Below, one piece after another: positions 31,946-41,212 of a stretch of 64,000 nucleotides of DNA. The DNA lies in assembly GCA_900049755.1 (NCBI GenBank), contig LT160592.1, forward strand, positions 1,079,070 through 1,143,069. The letters are read 5' to 3'. The DNA comes from Corynebacterium provencense. Lineage in GTDB: Bacteria; Actinomycetota; Actinomycetes; Mycobacteriales; Mycobacteriaceae. Position 1 is the stretch's first letter. The number at the start of each line of letters is the position of its first letter. The notes below the pieces were generated by a model, which saw only the letters and a program-made list of their open reading frames with translations, made no database searches and was not told the DNA's origin. The position numbers were made by a program, and so were the translations under genes.

Positions 31946-33648
31946 GCACAACCGGTACCTCAACCACACCGTCAACCACACCGTTGCGCAGTACGGCCGG
32001 CGCCGGGTCAGAGACTCCCCCGGACAGCGACGGTTCCGGTCCCCTCCGCTCCGGCACCCGGATCCTCCCACGGGTCCGGCGGTACCGCGCTGCCGCAGCA
32101 TCGGGACTGGTGGTCCTGGCAGGGGTACTTGTCCTCTGGCTCCTCCTGGCCACCGTCCTCCGGTCCTCCCGGTTGGTGCCCTACCCCTGGGAACTGGTCT
32201 CACAGATCATCGGTGACGCCACCCTGCTGACAGACAACGGCGAAGTCACCCTGACCACCGCAGCCAAAGGACTTGTCCTGGGTGTCGGTGCCGTCATCCC
32301 GTTGGCGGTCCTCGGCCTGCTGGTCCGCCCGGCGGAGTCGGTGATCATGCGGGTGGCCGTGGTGATCCATGTCGTGCCCACCGTGGCGATCGCCCCGATC
32401 CTCGTGGTCTCCCTGTCCAATGACACCGGCCGGGTCGTCATCACGGCCCTGCAGGTCTACTATCCGGCCCTGGTCGGCATTCTCTTCGGTTTGCGGCAGG
32501 CGGACCGCAGTGCCCTCGACGTCGTCCACGTGGCCGGCGGCGGTGCCTGGCAGTCCCTGCTGCGTGTGAGAATCGCGTCTGCGGCGCCGGCATTCGTCTC
32601 TGCTCTCCAGATCGCCGTACCTGCCTCAGTCCTCGGCTCGTTGATCAGCGAATTCTTCGGAGCCCACCGGGGACTCGGGGTGGTGCTGGTCAATGCCCAG
32701 CAGAGTTTCGAGATCAACCGCACCTGGGCTGTCGCCGTGGTGGTGGGGCTCGTCGCCACCCTCGGCTACGCCGTTGTTGCCCTGGCAGGAAAACTGCTGG
32801 TCCCGTGGGCGGCCGGCGAATCGACCGTCGGTACGGCCATGGCGGGCGCGGACGACTACAGGCAGTCCGGCCGCACCATGGCTGTCACAGCCGTCATCAC
32901 GGCGGCGGTGCTGCTGGGCGGCTGGCAGTCGCTGCGCAGCGTCTTCGGTTTCGAGGCGTTCTTCACCAAGAGTCCCGCCGATGTGTGGCAGATGATGACC
33001 TCCGGCCACCCGATGACCGGGGCCCCCGCGTCAGCGTTCTGGTCGGAGTTCGGCCGTGCTCTGGGGCAGACACTCGTCGACGCCGGGATCGGCTTCATCG
33101 TCGGCTTCGTCGTCGCGGTGGCTGCGGCCGTCGCCCTGGACGCGTTTCCCCGTGTCCGGACAGCGGTCATGCCCCTGGCGGTCATACTCCGTTCAGTTCC
33201 TGTCGCTGCCCTGATACCCCTGATGGTCGTCCTGTTCGGACGGGGACTGGTGGGCGTGACGATCATCGTCACACTCGTGACATTCTTCCCCACGCTCGTC
33301 ACCGTCCTGCAGGGACTGCAGGCGACACCCTCGGGTGCCGTGGACGTCGTCAAGGTCTCGGGCGGCAGCACCTGGCAGGCGATCCTCAGGGTGAAGTCCG
33401 TCTACGCGGTCCCGGCGATGGTCACCGCGGCAAAGGTCGCGGTTCCCGGTGCTCTCGCAGGCGCCACCCTGGCCGAGTGGCTGTCCACCGGAAACGGGCT
33501 GGGATACATGCTCACCCTGGCTGCCACGAATGCCGACTACAGCCTGCTGTGGACCGCAGGCATTCTTCTCGCGGCCGTGGCTCTCATCCTCAGCGGTGTT
33601 CTCGGAGTCATCGACCGAATCCTCATGCGCCGACTCGGCGCCCGGTAA
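31942..33648 (+). CDS. ABC transporter permease with two fused permease domains
   Basis: The 568-aa protein contains two copies of the binding-protein-dependent permease domain. The first spans about residues 50-290, with EAA-like loop [20 protein letters not shown] (about 191-210). The second spans about 310-565, with [20 protein letters not shown] (about 465-484). SsuC-type permeases are normally single-domain and work as homodimers of 250-300 aa, so this is a natural fusion of both halves. The N-terminal 45 residues are Thr/Ser/Pro-rich. It completes the importer with the two genes before it. A fixed heterodimer may allow asymmetric contact with the single ATPase. Confidence 0.8.
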   Translation: MSTTGTSTTPSTTPLRSTAGAGSETPPDSDGSGPLRSGTRILPRVRRYRAAAASGLVVLAGVLVLWLLLATVLRSSRLVPYPWELVSQIIGDATLLTDNGEVTLTTAAKGLVLGVGAVIPLAVLGLLVRPAESVIMRVAVVIHVVPTVAIAPILVVSLSNDTGRVVITALQVYYPALVGILFGLRQADRSALDVVHVAGGGAWQSLLRVRIASAAPAFVSALQIAVPASVLGSLISEFFGAHRGLGVVLVNAQQSFEINRTWAVAVVVGLVATLGYAVVALAGKLLVPWAAGESTVGTAMAGADDYRQSGRTMAVTAVITAAVLLGGWQSLRSVFGFEAFFTKSPADVWQMMTSGHPMTGAPASAFWSEFGRALGQTLVDAGIGFIVGFVVAVAAAVALDAFPRVRTAVMPLAVILRSVPVAALIPLMVVLFGRGLVGVTIIVTLVTFFPTLVTVLQGLQATPSGAVDVVKVSGGSTWQAILRVKSVYAVPAMVTAAKVAVPGALAGATLAEWLSTGNGLGYMLTLAATNADYSLLWTAGILLAAVALILSGVLGVIDRILMRRLGAR

Positions 33649-33668
33649 CTGGTAACAGAAGGAAGACA

Positions 33669-35048
33669 ATGATTCAGCAACCACAGGAGATCGACACACT
33701 CATCCAGAACGCCTATGTCGTCACCTTCGACGACAGGGGAACGGTCATCCCGGACGGCGCACTGGCCGTGCACGGAGGAAAGATCGTCGAGGTGGGGACG
33801 ACTTCCGATCTGAGGGGGAGGTACAGTCCCGCCGAACGGATCTTCGCCTCCGGCAGGATCGCGATGCCGGGGCTGACGGACGCGCACCTCCATACCGCCC
33901 AGACCCTCATGCGCGGACTGCTGCCCACCCTCGGGATGACTCGGCCGTTGCGCTCACCGACCTGGCAGGAGTACCTCGTTCCCTTCGAGAACGGGCTCAC
34001 CCCCGACGACGTCCGCCTGTCCGGCGAACTCGCCTACAGTGCCATGCTCACCAGCGGCACAACCTCATTCTTCGAGGCAGGGGGACCGCACCCCGACCAG
34101 ATGGCGGAGGCCGCGGTCACCACCGGGATCCGCGGGGCGGTCTCCCTGTCGACCATGGACGGGGGGAACCGGATTCCCGGTTCCATGACGATGACCACCG
34201 ACGAGGCGCTGCAGCGCAATGTCGAGCTTGTCGAACGGTGGCCGAAGGATCCGGACGGGTCGACCCGCGTCACCGCCTGCATGTCTCTGCGCCAGATCAT
34301 CACCTGTACCCCGGAACTGGTGCAGGGCATCCACAGGGAGGCCAGGAGCCACGGGGTGAAGGTCCACACACATCTGGTGGAGGGAACCTACGAGATCGAC
34401 TACGCCCTGGAGAACTTCGGGAAGAGGCCGGTCGACTACCTCCTCGATCTCGGAGTTTTCGACGACACCCTGCACGGTGCCCACTCGATCCTCGCCGGCG
34501 ACGAGGACATCACGAAGTATGTGGTCCACGGCGTCTCCGCCTGCCACTGCGCGAAAGGCAACTACGCCATAGGAACCCCGCCGGCGGTACGCATGTGGCG
34601 GCGTGGGGTGAACATCGGCCTGGGAACCGACGGGGTCGCCAACGCCGGAACCCTCGATCTCTTCCGGGTCGCCGCCATAGCCAGGGTGGGACAGGAGCAT
34701 GTCGAGGGGATGACCGTCCACAACCGTGACGGGATCGGCCTGGAGGAACCGTTGCGCATGGGGGTGCTCGGAGGTGCCCGGGCGATGGCCGCAGACAGCT
34801 ACACCGGCACCCTGGAGAGCGGCAAGCGGGCCGACGTCGTACTGTTACGCACCGACAGTCCGGACGCCTGGGCCTACAGTTCACCGGAGGCGTTCCTGTT
34901 CGAGTGCGCCTCGGGCAGGGATGTCGACCGGGTGCTGGTCGACGGTGCCACCGTGGTCAAGGACGGTGAGGTGGTCACCGTCGACACCGGGGAGATCCGG
35001 ATGAAAGCCGCCGCACGACAGAAGGAACTGGCGAAGAACATCGCCTGA
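33669..35048 (+). CDS. Amidohydrolase, SsnA/TrzN/MtaD-like (nucleobase deaminase type)
   Basis: The 459-aa protein has the amidohydrolase metal site: DAHLHTAQ (the HxH, about residues 74-76), HTHLVEG (His about 237), HGAHSI and GTDGVANAG with the catalytic Asp (about 320). The subgroup removes amino or other leaving groups from purine, pyrimidine or triazine rings. GAAGGAAGA precedes the ATG. It sits between the transporter genes and a nucleoside hydrolase, which argues for deamination of an imported base or nucleoside. Guanine, cytosine, 5'-thioadenosine or an unusual base are all possible. Confidence 0.8.
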   Translation: MIQQPQEIDTLIQNAYVVTFDDRGTVIPDGALAVHGGKIVEVGTTSDLRGRYSPAERIFASGRIAMPGLTDAHLHTAQTLMRGLLPTLGMTRPLRSPTWQEYLVPFENGLTPDDVRLSGELAYSAMLTSGTTSFFEAGGPHPDQMAEAAVTTGIRGAVSLSTMDGGNRIPGSMTMTTDEALQRNVELVERWPKDPDGSTRVTACMSLRQIITCTPELVQGIHREARSHGVKVHTHLVEGTYEIDYALENFGKRPVDYLLDLGVFDDTLHGAHSILAGDEDITKYVVHGVSACHCAKGNYAIGTPPAVRMWRRGVNIGLGTDGVANAGTLDLFRVAAIARVGQEHVEGMTVHNRDGIGLEEPLRMGVLGGARAMAADSYTGTLESGKRADVVLLRTDSPDAWAYSSPEAFLFECASGRDVDRVLVDGATVVKDGEVVTVDTGEIRMKAAARQKELAKNIA

Positions 35049-35075
35049 GACGAACACCGCCCGAAAGGAACCCCT

Positions 35076-36035
35076 GTGACCGTGCCCGTGTACCTGGACT
35101 GCGACACCGGAGTCGATGACGCTCTCGCCCTCGGTCACCTGCTGGCGTCCCCACGGGCCGACCTCGTCGGCATCGGTACCGTCCACGGCAACACCGACGC
35201 CGCAGGCGCGGCGGAGAACACTCTGCGCCTGCTCACCCTGGCAGGTAGGTCCGATGTCCCGGTCGCCGTCGGTGCGGCGTCACCGTTGGTCGGGGACTTC
35301 GCCGGCGGCGCGGTCGCGGTCCACGGGACAGACGGGATCGGAGGTCTGCGCGGTTCCCTTCCACGGCCTGCCTGCGGGCCGGTGGTGGAGGACGCCGCGG
35401 ACATGCTGCTTCGCCTGTCCCACCGCCACCCCCGGGAACTGCAGATCCTGGCGGTCGGACCGCTGACCAACCTGGCACTGGCCCTGCAGCGGGATCCCTC
35501 ACTGGTCACCAGGGTGGCGGGTGTGACGGTGATGGGTGGTGCGGCACTGGTGCCCGGCAACGCCACCGCCGTCGCGGAGGCGAACATCGTCCACGATCCG
35601 GAGGCCGCGCAGATCACGGTCACGGCGTCCTGGCCGCTGACCCTGGTTCCCCTGGACGCGACGATGCAGCAGACCCTCGACGAAAGCCGACGGCTCCGGC
35701 TGTGCGCCTCCGGATCAGCCTTCGCCCGGGCCTGCGGGCAGATGCTCGACACCTACCTCGACTTCTATGAACGGGTGGTGCTGGGTCGCCGTGCCGCGGC
35801 ACTGCATGATCCGCTGGCGGCGGCGGTGATGCTCGGCGAACACCGGACCGTCACAGCGCCGCGGGTGCCGGTGGAGGTTGACTGCACCCGGGGCCCGTGC
35901 CGTGGCCAGACGGTCTGCGACCTGCGCAGTCAACGCCGTGTCCGGGGCGACGTCGAGGGGGCGACGGTGCGGGTGGTGCAGGACACCGCCCCCGGGTACG
36001 CCGACCTGCTGGTGGAGATGCTCGACAGGGTGTGA
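35076..36035 (+). CDS. Inosine-uridine-preferring nucleoside hydrolase family protein
   Basis: The 319-aa protein starts with GTG after GAAAGGAA and shows the family motif DCDTGVDDALAL (about residues 7-18) that binds calcium, plus VMGGAALVPGN and AEANIVHDPEAA further on. These enzymes cut the N-glycosidic bond of ribonucleosides to give base and ribose in the cytoplasm. The length is normal. The gene follows the amidohydrolase by 27 nt in the operon, supporting breakdown of a nucleoside imported by the upstream ABC system. Confidence 0.85.
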   Translation: MTVPVYLDCDTGVDDALALGHLLASPRADLVGIGTVHGNTDAAGAAENTLRLLTLAGRSDVPVAVGAASPLVGDFAGGAVAVHGTDGIGGLRGSLPRPACGPVVEDAADMLLRLSHRHPRELQILAVGPLTNLALALQRDPSLVTRVAGVTVMGGAALVPGNATAVAEANIVHDPEAAQITVTASWPLTLVPLDATMQQTLDESRRLRLCASGSAFARACGQMLDTYLDFYERVVLGRRAAALHDPLAAAVMLGEHRTVTAPRVPVEVDCTRGPCRGQTVCDLRSQRRVRGDVEGATVRVVQDTAPGYADLLVEMLDRV

Positions 36036-36182
36036 GCAGGCGTGGGACCGGCTCCACCCATCGCAGGATCTTATGTGTCCGGTCCGACGGTGCTGGACGG
36101 GTACCCCCGCTCAGGGACACGGGGGCGGGGACGGACATACCATTGGCGGGGAAACTGACACCATCGCTGAAAGGTGAATCCC

Positions 36183-37274
36183 GTGAAGGCAGCCCGTTAC
36201 TACGGCAACCACGACATCCGTATCGAGGACATCGACCCCCAGCCCCTGGAACCGGGCACCGTGCGCATCGATGTCGCATGGTGCGGGATCTGCGGCACCG
36301 ATCTCCACGAGTACCTGGACGGTCCGATTTTCTGCCCCACCGCGGACACCCCTCACCCGATCTCCGGGGAGACCGCCCCGGTCACCCTGGGACACGAGTT
36401 CTCCGGTGTCATCTCCGAGGTCGGGGACGGGGTCGACGACCTGGAGGTCGGTGACCACGTGGTGGTCGAGCCGTACATCATCCGTGATGACGTGGACACG
36501 TCCGAGAACAACGACACCTACCACCTGTCCGAGGACATGAACTTCATCGGGCTCGCCGGCCGTGGCGGTGGACTGGCCGAGAACATTGTCGTGCGCCGTC
36601 GCTGGGTGCACAAGATCGACCCCTCCCTGCCGCTCGACGAGGCCGCGCTCATCGAGCCGCTCTCCGTCGGCTACCACGCCGTGAAGCGCTCCGGCATCAC
36701 CGAGCACAACGGGGCGGGCAAGGTCGCACTCATCGGCGGCGCCGGCCCGATCGGACTGCTCACCGCCGCAGTGCTCAACGCCATGGGTGTGAAGGTCGTC
36801 ATGTCGGAGCTGTCCCCGCTGCGCCGTCAGAAGGCCCTGGACTCCGGTGTCGCCGCGGTGGCGCTGAACCCCGCCGAGGTTGACGTCGTCGAAGAGGTGA
36901 AGAAGCTCACCGACGGCAGGGGAGCGGACGTCGCCTTCGAGTGCACCTCCGTCCAGGTGGTGCTCGACACCCTCATGGCGGCCGTACGCCCCACCGGGGT
37001 GATCGTCGTGGTCTCGATCTGGGGCCACCGGTCGGACTTCAACATGCATGAACTGGTCATGAAGGAGATCGACCTGCGCGGCACCATCGGCTACGTCAAC
37101 TCCCATCCGGCGACGATCCGGCTGGTCGAGTCCGGGAAGATCGACCTGAAGCCGTTCATCACCGGAAAGATCGGGCTGGAAGGTCTGGTCGACGAAGGAT
37201 TCGACACGCTGATCAACCGCAATGAGACGGCCGTGAAGATTCTCGTCTCCCCGTCCGGTGACAATCTCAGCTGA
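36183..37274 (+). CDS. 2,3-butanediol dehydrogenase/sorbitol dehydrogenase-type enzyme
   Basis: The 363-aa zinc alcohol dehydrogenase shows CGICGTDLHEYLDGPIF (catalytic-zinc Cys about 36), TLGHEFSGVI (His about 69) and NAD fold IGGAGPIGLL (about 180). It looks like (R,R)-butanediol dehydrogenases. I place the start at GTG 36183, giving the common MKAARYYG N-terminus with AAAGG 8 nt ahead; a GTG at 36174 is an alternative. A gap of 147 nt with a possible promoter (TACCAT about 36138) separates it from the nucleoside operon. It may be an independent gene for acetoin/butanediol, or its product may oxidise a sugar alcohol. Confidence 0.75.
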   Translation: MKAARYYGNHDIRIEDIDPQPLEPGTVRIDVAWCGICGTDLHEYLDGPIFCPTADTPHPISGETAPVTLGHEFSGVISEVGDGVDDLEVGDHVVVEPYIIRDDVDTSENNDTYHLSEDMNFIGLAGRGGGLAENIVVRRRWVHKIDPSLPLDEAALIEPLSVGYHAVKRSGITEHNGAGKVALIGGAGPIGLLTAAVLNAMGVKVVMSELSPLRRQKALDSGVAAVALNPAEVDVVEEVKKLTDGRGADVAFECTSVQVVLDTLMAAVRPTGVIVVVSIWGHRSDFNMHELVMKEIDLRGTIGYVNSHPATIRLVESGKIDLKPFITGKIGLEGLVDEGFDTLINRNETAVKILVSPSGDNLS

Positions 37275-37341
37275 CCCCGCCGGGCGGCGCAGTCCGTGAC
37301 ACTGTTCCGGGCACGGTCCGTCCGACTAGTATGCGGAAACT

Positions 37342-38541
37342 GTGTCAACTACCGGTTCAACCCCCGCATCTGCCGCAGCCTCAGCCTCCGCCGGCACGGT
37401 GACGGCACTGGTCGGGTTCACCAGTTCATTCGTGGTGATCCTCACCGGCCTCCGCGCCGTCGGCGCCTCTGACGCCCAGGCGGCCAGCGGACTGCTGGTG
37501 CTGTGCGTCGTCGTCGGAGCCACCACCCTGTGGCTCGCCCTGCGTCACCGGATCCCGGTGACCACGGCCTGGTCAACCCCCGGTGGTGCGATTCTCGGCA
37601 CCGCGGGTGCCTCCGCCGACGGCTTCGGAGACGCTGTCGGCGCCTTCATCGTCTGCGCCCTCCTGCTCATACTGTCGGGGCTCTGGCCTGCCCTCGGGCG
37701 CGTGGCGTCCTCCATCCCCGCCCCACTGGCCCAGGCGATGCTCGCCGGTGTTCTGATGCCGCTGTGCATGAAGGCGGTGACCGGTCTCGGGGACTCCCCC
37801 GTGGCGGTCGCCCCGGTGCTGGTGGTGTGGCTCGTCGGTACCATGCTGCTGCCACGGTGGGCGGTACCACTGACCTTCCTCGCCGCCGGGGTGGTCATCG
37901 CTGTCCATGTCCTCACCGACAGTTCCGTGTCGCTGGACACCGCGGAGATGCTGCCGTCACTCGAGTTCACCTCCCCGTCGTTCAGTCCGGGGGCGTTGGC
38001 AGGGATCGCACTGCCGCTGTACGTGGTGACCATGGCGTCCCAGAATCTGCCGGGGGTGGCGGTGCTCAAGAGCTACGGCTACCGCACTCCCTGGCGTGAC
38101 TCCCTGGTGACCACGGGGATCGGCAGTCTGGTCGCCGCCCCTGCCGGGGGATCCCCGGTGAACCTGGCAGCCATCTCCGCCGCCCTGGCCGCCTCACCGG
38201 AGACGGGTGTGGACAAGGACCGACGCTGGCGTAACGCCGTCTGGTCGGGGGGAACCTACCTGGTGCTCGCGGTCTCGGCGTCCGCGATCGTGGTGCTGGC
38301 CTCCACGGCGCCGCAGGGGCTGCTCGCCGCTGTGGCGGGGGTGGCACTGCTCGGAGCTTTCGGGGGCGCGGTCGAAGGAGCCTGGTCTGACCCCCGCCTC
38401 CGCCTTCCGGCCGTGGTCACTTTCCTGGTGGCGGCGTCAGGGACGACGTTCTTCGGCGTCGGCGCGGCTTTCTGGGCTCTGGTGGCCGGGATCGTGACGA
38501 TGGTGCTGCTGCGGGTCACGGAGGGCAGGGCTGTCCACTGA
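37342..38541 (+). CDS. benE: BenE-family benzoate/H+ symporter-like membrane protein
   Basis: The 399-aa protein has about 12 hydrophobic segments and the BenE pattern: TTAWSTPGGAILG (about residues 74-86), SSIPAPLAQAMLAGVLMPLC (about 129-148) and VTMASQNLPGVAVLKSYGY (about 229-247). Known members import benzoate. No aromatic-degradation genes are near, so the substrate is uncertain. The GTG start lies 9 nt after TAGTAT without a ribosome site, a likely leaderless mRNA. Its 3' end overlaps the antisense ATPase remnant by about 100 nt. Confidence 0.8.
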   Translation: MSTTGSTPASAAASASAGTVTALVGFTSSFVVILTGLRAVGASDAQAASGLLVLCVVVGATTLWLALRHRIPVTTAWSTPGGAILGTAGASADGFGDAVGAFIVCALLLILSGLWPALGRVASSIPAPLAQAMLAGVLMPLCMKAVTGLGDSPVAVAPVLVVWLVGTMLLPRWAVPLTFLAAGVVIAVHVLTDSSVSLDTAEMLPSLEFTSPSFSPGALAGIALPLYVVTMASQNLPGVAVLKSYGYRTPWRDSLVTTGIGSLVAAPAGGSPVNLAAISAALAASPETGVDKDRRWRNAVWSGGTYLVLAVSASAIVVLASTAPQGLLAAVAGVALLGAFGGAVEGAWSDPRLRLPAVVTFLVAASGTTFFGVGAAFWALVAGIVTMVLLRVTEGRAVH

Positions 38542-38958
38542 CCCGGTGGCCTGAGAGAGTCCGGGACGCTGTATCCGCAGTCCCCGCCACCGGTTGACCG
38601 CGGCGGTGATCTCGTGGACCCTCGGCAGGGCCAACGACCCGGTCACCCGGGGCAGCCTGTCCCAGCCGTCGGTGGTGATCCGGTCGTGTACGCGCCGGGC
38701 CCGTGAGCTGAGTGGCCCGGGCTCCGCGGCGATGAGCGGGAGGAGTGCGGCGACCGCCCTGGTCTGGGAGGCGTCGACGAGCTGGGAGCAGGCGGAGAGG
38801 TCGATCTCGTCGTCCCCGACCTGTATCGTGTCCAGGTCCCGGGCACGTGGCGGTCGGGAACGCCGTCCCCTGTCACGGTTGCCGCCCTGCGCTGCCGTGG
38901 ACGCGGGGCCTGCGGCGGGCGTCCTGCCCCCGTCCATATTTAACAAGCAGTCACCCAC
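38437..38958 (-). pseudogene. C-terminal remnant of an ABC-class P-loop ATPase (COG3044-like)
   Basis: The 173-codon frame encodes at its centre RARDLDTIQVGDDEIDLSAC, then SQLVDASQTRAVAALL and a helical end, which I take as the C-terminal part of COG3044/PF09818 predicted ATPases (normally about 550 aa). The nucleotide-binding part is missing. Just upstream on the same strand lies an rRNA-type promoter and boxA leader instead of the rest of the gene. The frame overlaps the benE end by about 100 nt, and the last 50 residues look non-native. It is probably a truncated gene left by rearrangement, or a misassembly. Confidence 0.5.
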
Positions 38959-39603
38959 TTGCCGGGACCATCCGAACCGTCTGCATCATCTGCGACTTGT
39001 AAAAACTTGGTTCATCACACTATTGAGTTCTCAAACAACAACCGCACACCACGAACCACTCACCCTTGAGCAGGTGAGGCACGAAGTGGCTGTGAGCGAT
39101 ACTGTACAACACCCGGCACCTCAGAGGCAAACCATGGATGTCCGCCCGGTAAACGCTCTGTTTCCCGACGTTTCGTACTGCGCACACCGTGCCGCTCCTC
39201 AGCTGCGGTGACCACCCTCGGGAGAGGACCGCCGACCGTAACGGACGGCACGCTGACCCGGACGAGGGTACCCCGTGCGCCGCCGGGAACGCAACGGTGT
39301 TCCCTCCTGCTCCCGACGCTTCTGCCCGCCGGTGTTCCATCCGGGCCGGCGCACCGGCCCCGGCGTCCTCCCCGTCGTCCCGGCCCTCCCCGTTCCACAG
39401 TCGCCGAACACCACGTCCCTCACAGGCCCGTCCGGGAAGTCCCTGTTCACGCCCGCTTCTCCGCACGCAGGACCGCTCCTCCACCGTTTCCCCGCATGCT
39501 CTCGGCCCATCGTCGCAGCCGCTGCCGTGCGCATCTCCCGTAGCCCTTGGTGCACACTGGACCGTGAACATACTCCAATAACAGTTATCAAGGAACGGTC
39601 ATC
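38959..39603. other. Non-coding region containing an orphan rRNA promoter and leader
   Basis: No credible gene lies in these 645 bases. The left part carries an rRNA-operon leader on the minus strand (next entry). The right part, about 39200-39570, is GC-rich with only chance frames. Just before the NYN gene, ATAAC-A-GTTAT (39578-39588) is a perfect small palindrome, followed by AAGGAA as ribosome site. Confidence 0.5.
39016..39130 (-). promoter_or_regulatory. rRNA-type promoter and boxA antitermination leader, no rRNA behind it
   Basis: On the minus strand, TTGCCT (39125-39130) and TACAGT (39101-39106) with an 18-bp spacer form a strong promoter. Downstream, TTTGAGAACTCAATAGTGTG (within 39016-39040) matches the boxA-containing leader conserved before 16S genes of actinobacteria. 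Instead of 16S rRNA, the sequence runs into the ATPase remnant and then antisense to benE. Confidence 0.65.
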
Positions 39604-41181
39604 ATGCTTGAGCGCACCCTCGTCTTCGTCGACACCTCCTACCTGCTCGCCAGCTTCTACAACTCGTGGGAGACCGGGGCGAGATCGCAGTTGGAGATCG
39701 ACCTGCCGGAGGTGGTGAGAGAGATCCAACGCATGGCGGTCAACCAGCTCGACCAACCCGTGCACCGGCAGAACTGGTACGACGGTATCCCGGACTCCGG
39801 CCCGCACCGGTACCAACGTGCCCTGAGATCTGAACCGGGAGTCCAGCTGCGGGCAGGTCAGCTCATCGAATGGGGCGACCGGCGGACCCAGAAGGCGGTG
39901 GACACCCGCCTGGTCGCCGACATGGTCAAGGCGGCGCTGACCGGAATGTGCAGCGACATCATTCTCGTGTCCGGTGACGCCGACATGATCCCCGGTGTCG
40001 AGGAGGCGGTCGACGCCGGCGTCCGCGTGCACCTCTACGGCTTCGGATGGGACTCCATGTCCTCCAACCTCCGCTTCGCCTGCGACTCGACGACGATCCT
40101 CGACCCCCGCGAGGACTTCCGGGACTGCATGCGCCTGCAGGTCCTCGAGGGGCCCCTGCCCCCGGCGACACCGTGCTCTCCCGGGCACGAGACCCGCGGA
40201 ACCACCACAGACACCGGCGATACTGTCGGCGCCACAGACACGGCAGGGTCTGCAGGTGCCGGGCACACGGTGGAGCACAGGGTTGAAACCACTGTCGTCG
40301 ACGTGACGGTAGACCTCGGGGTGGACCGGACACCGGACAACCTGCCCGGGCAGGCCGGTGACGACGTTCCCCCGCAGAACGTTCCCCCGGAGAGCAGGGC
40401 CCGCTACAAGCCCATCGGGGACGCCGAACCCGTCGAGGATCTCAGCGGAACCTCGGTCATCCCGGGACTGAGGAAGGGACGCACCAGAACTCCGTCTCCG
40501 GCCGGGCAGACCTCCGACCGGGGCACCGCGGGAACAGCAGGAACAGCGGGAACAGCGGGAACAACGGCAGAAGCCCGCACCGGAAACGACGGGAACGGTA
40601 CAGAGAGCGGCGCCACGGATCGGGGGCGGGACGCCGTCACCGGGCCGGGCTCCGGACAGACCCCTCCTTCCCGGCGCGCCCCCTCCCCCGTGACCCCGGC
40701 AGATCTCGCTGCCGGCGTCCTCCCTTCCCCCGGGGCTCCGGTGGAACCGGAACAGGGGTCCCGGGAACGTACCGGTGAACCCGCCGACCCTGCCCCGTTG
40801 ACGCCCGGTGCCGCACCGGAATCCTCCGACGACGAACCCGCGCGACCGAATCCGTCGATGATGGCGCCACGACGGCGTCCCCGCAGCAGGTACATCCCCC
40901 TGCCCACCGAAATCTGGCAGACCGCCGGGGAACAGAGTCCCTTCGACGTCGGCCAGCAGTACGCGGTCTGGTGGTACGAGCACGCAGCCACCGCCGACCA
41001 GCGGCAGGACGTCCACATCCTCTCGGGGGGCGGACTGCCTCCGTCCATAGACAGGCCGCTCGTGCAGTTCGCCTGTGAGACACTCCACGAGTTCACCCTC
41101 ACCGAGAACCAGCGGGTGAGGCTGCGGGACGGCTTCCACTCCGGTATCCGCGGCATCCTGCTCAACCCCCGTAAACGGTGA
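39604..41181 (+). CDS. NYN-domain (PIN-like) putative ribonuclease with long disordered linker
   Basis: The 525-aa protein begins with an NYN/LabA-like nuclease fold: VFVDTSYLLASF (Asp about 10), QKAVDTRLVADMV (Asp about 101) and DIILVSGDADMIPGVEEA (Asp about 122 and 124), the acidic set expected to bind Mg2+. Residues about 190-425 are disordered, rich in Thr/Gly/Pro, with GTA repeats from 9-bp tandem units near 40525-40565. The last 95 residues (YIPLPTEIWQTAGEQSPFDVGQ and on) form a separate small conserved-looking domain. AAGGAA precedes the ATG. It may cleave or bind RNA; no partner is known. It lies just upstream of aftA but the aftA-like gene has its own promoter-like box. Confidence 0.75.
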   Translation: MLERTLVFVDTSYLLASFYNSWETGARSQLEIDLPEVVREIQRMAVNQLDQPVHRQNWYDGIPDSGPHRYQRALRSEPGVQLRAGQLIEWGDRRTQKAVDTRLVADMVKAALTGMCSDIILVSGDADMIPGVEEAVDAGVRVHLYGFGWDSMSSNLRFACDSTTILDPREDFRDCMRLQVLEGPLPPATPCSPGHETRGTTTDTGDTVGATDTAGSAGAGHTVEHRVETTVVDVTVDLGVDRTPDNLPGQAGDDVPPQNVPPESRARYKPIGDAEPVEDLSGTSVIPGLRKGRTRTPSPAGQTSDRGTAGTAGTAGTAGTTAEARTGNDGNGTESGATDRGRDAVTGPGSGQTPPSRRAPSPVTPADLAAGVLPSPGAPVEPEQGSRERTGEPADPAPLTPGAAPESSDDEPARPNPSMMAPRRRPRSRYIPLPTEIWQTAGEQSPFDVGQQYAVWWYEHAATADQRQDVHILSGGGLPPSIDRPLVQFACETLHEFTLTENQRVRLRDGFHSGIRGILLNPRKR

Positions 41182-41212
41182 GTCGGACGCCCGGTGTGAG
41201 AAGATTCCGGGC

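Noticed and set aside
39020..39571. 183-codon minus-strand gene before the rRNA leader
   Set aside because: The frame covers the promoter and boxA sequence and shows no protein-like character.
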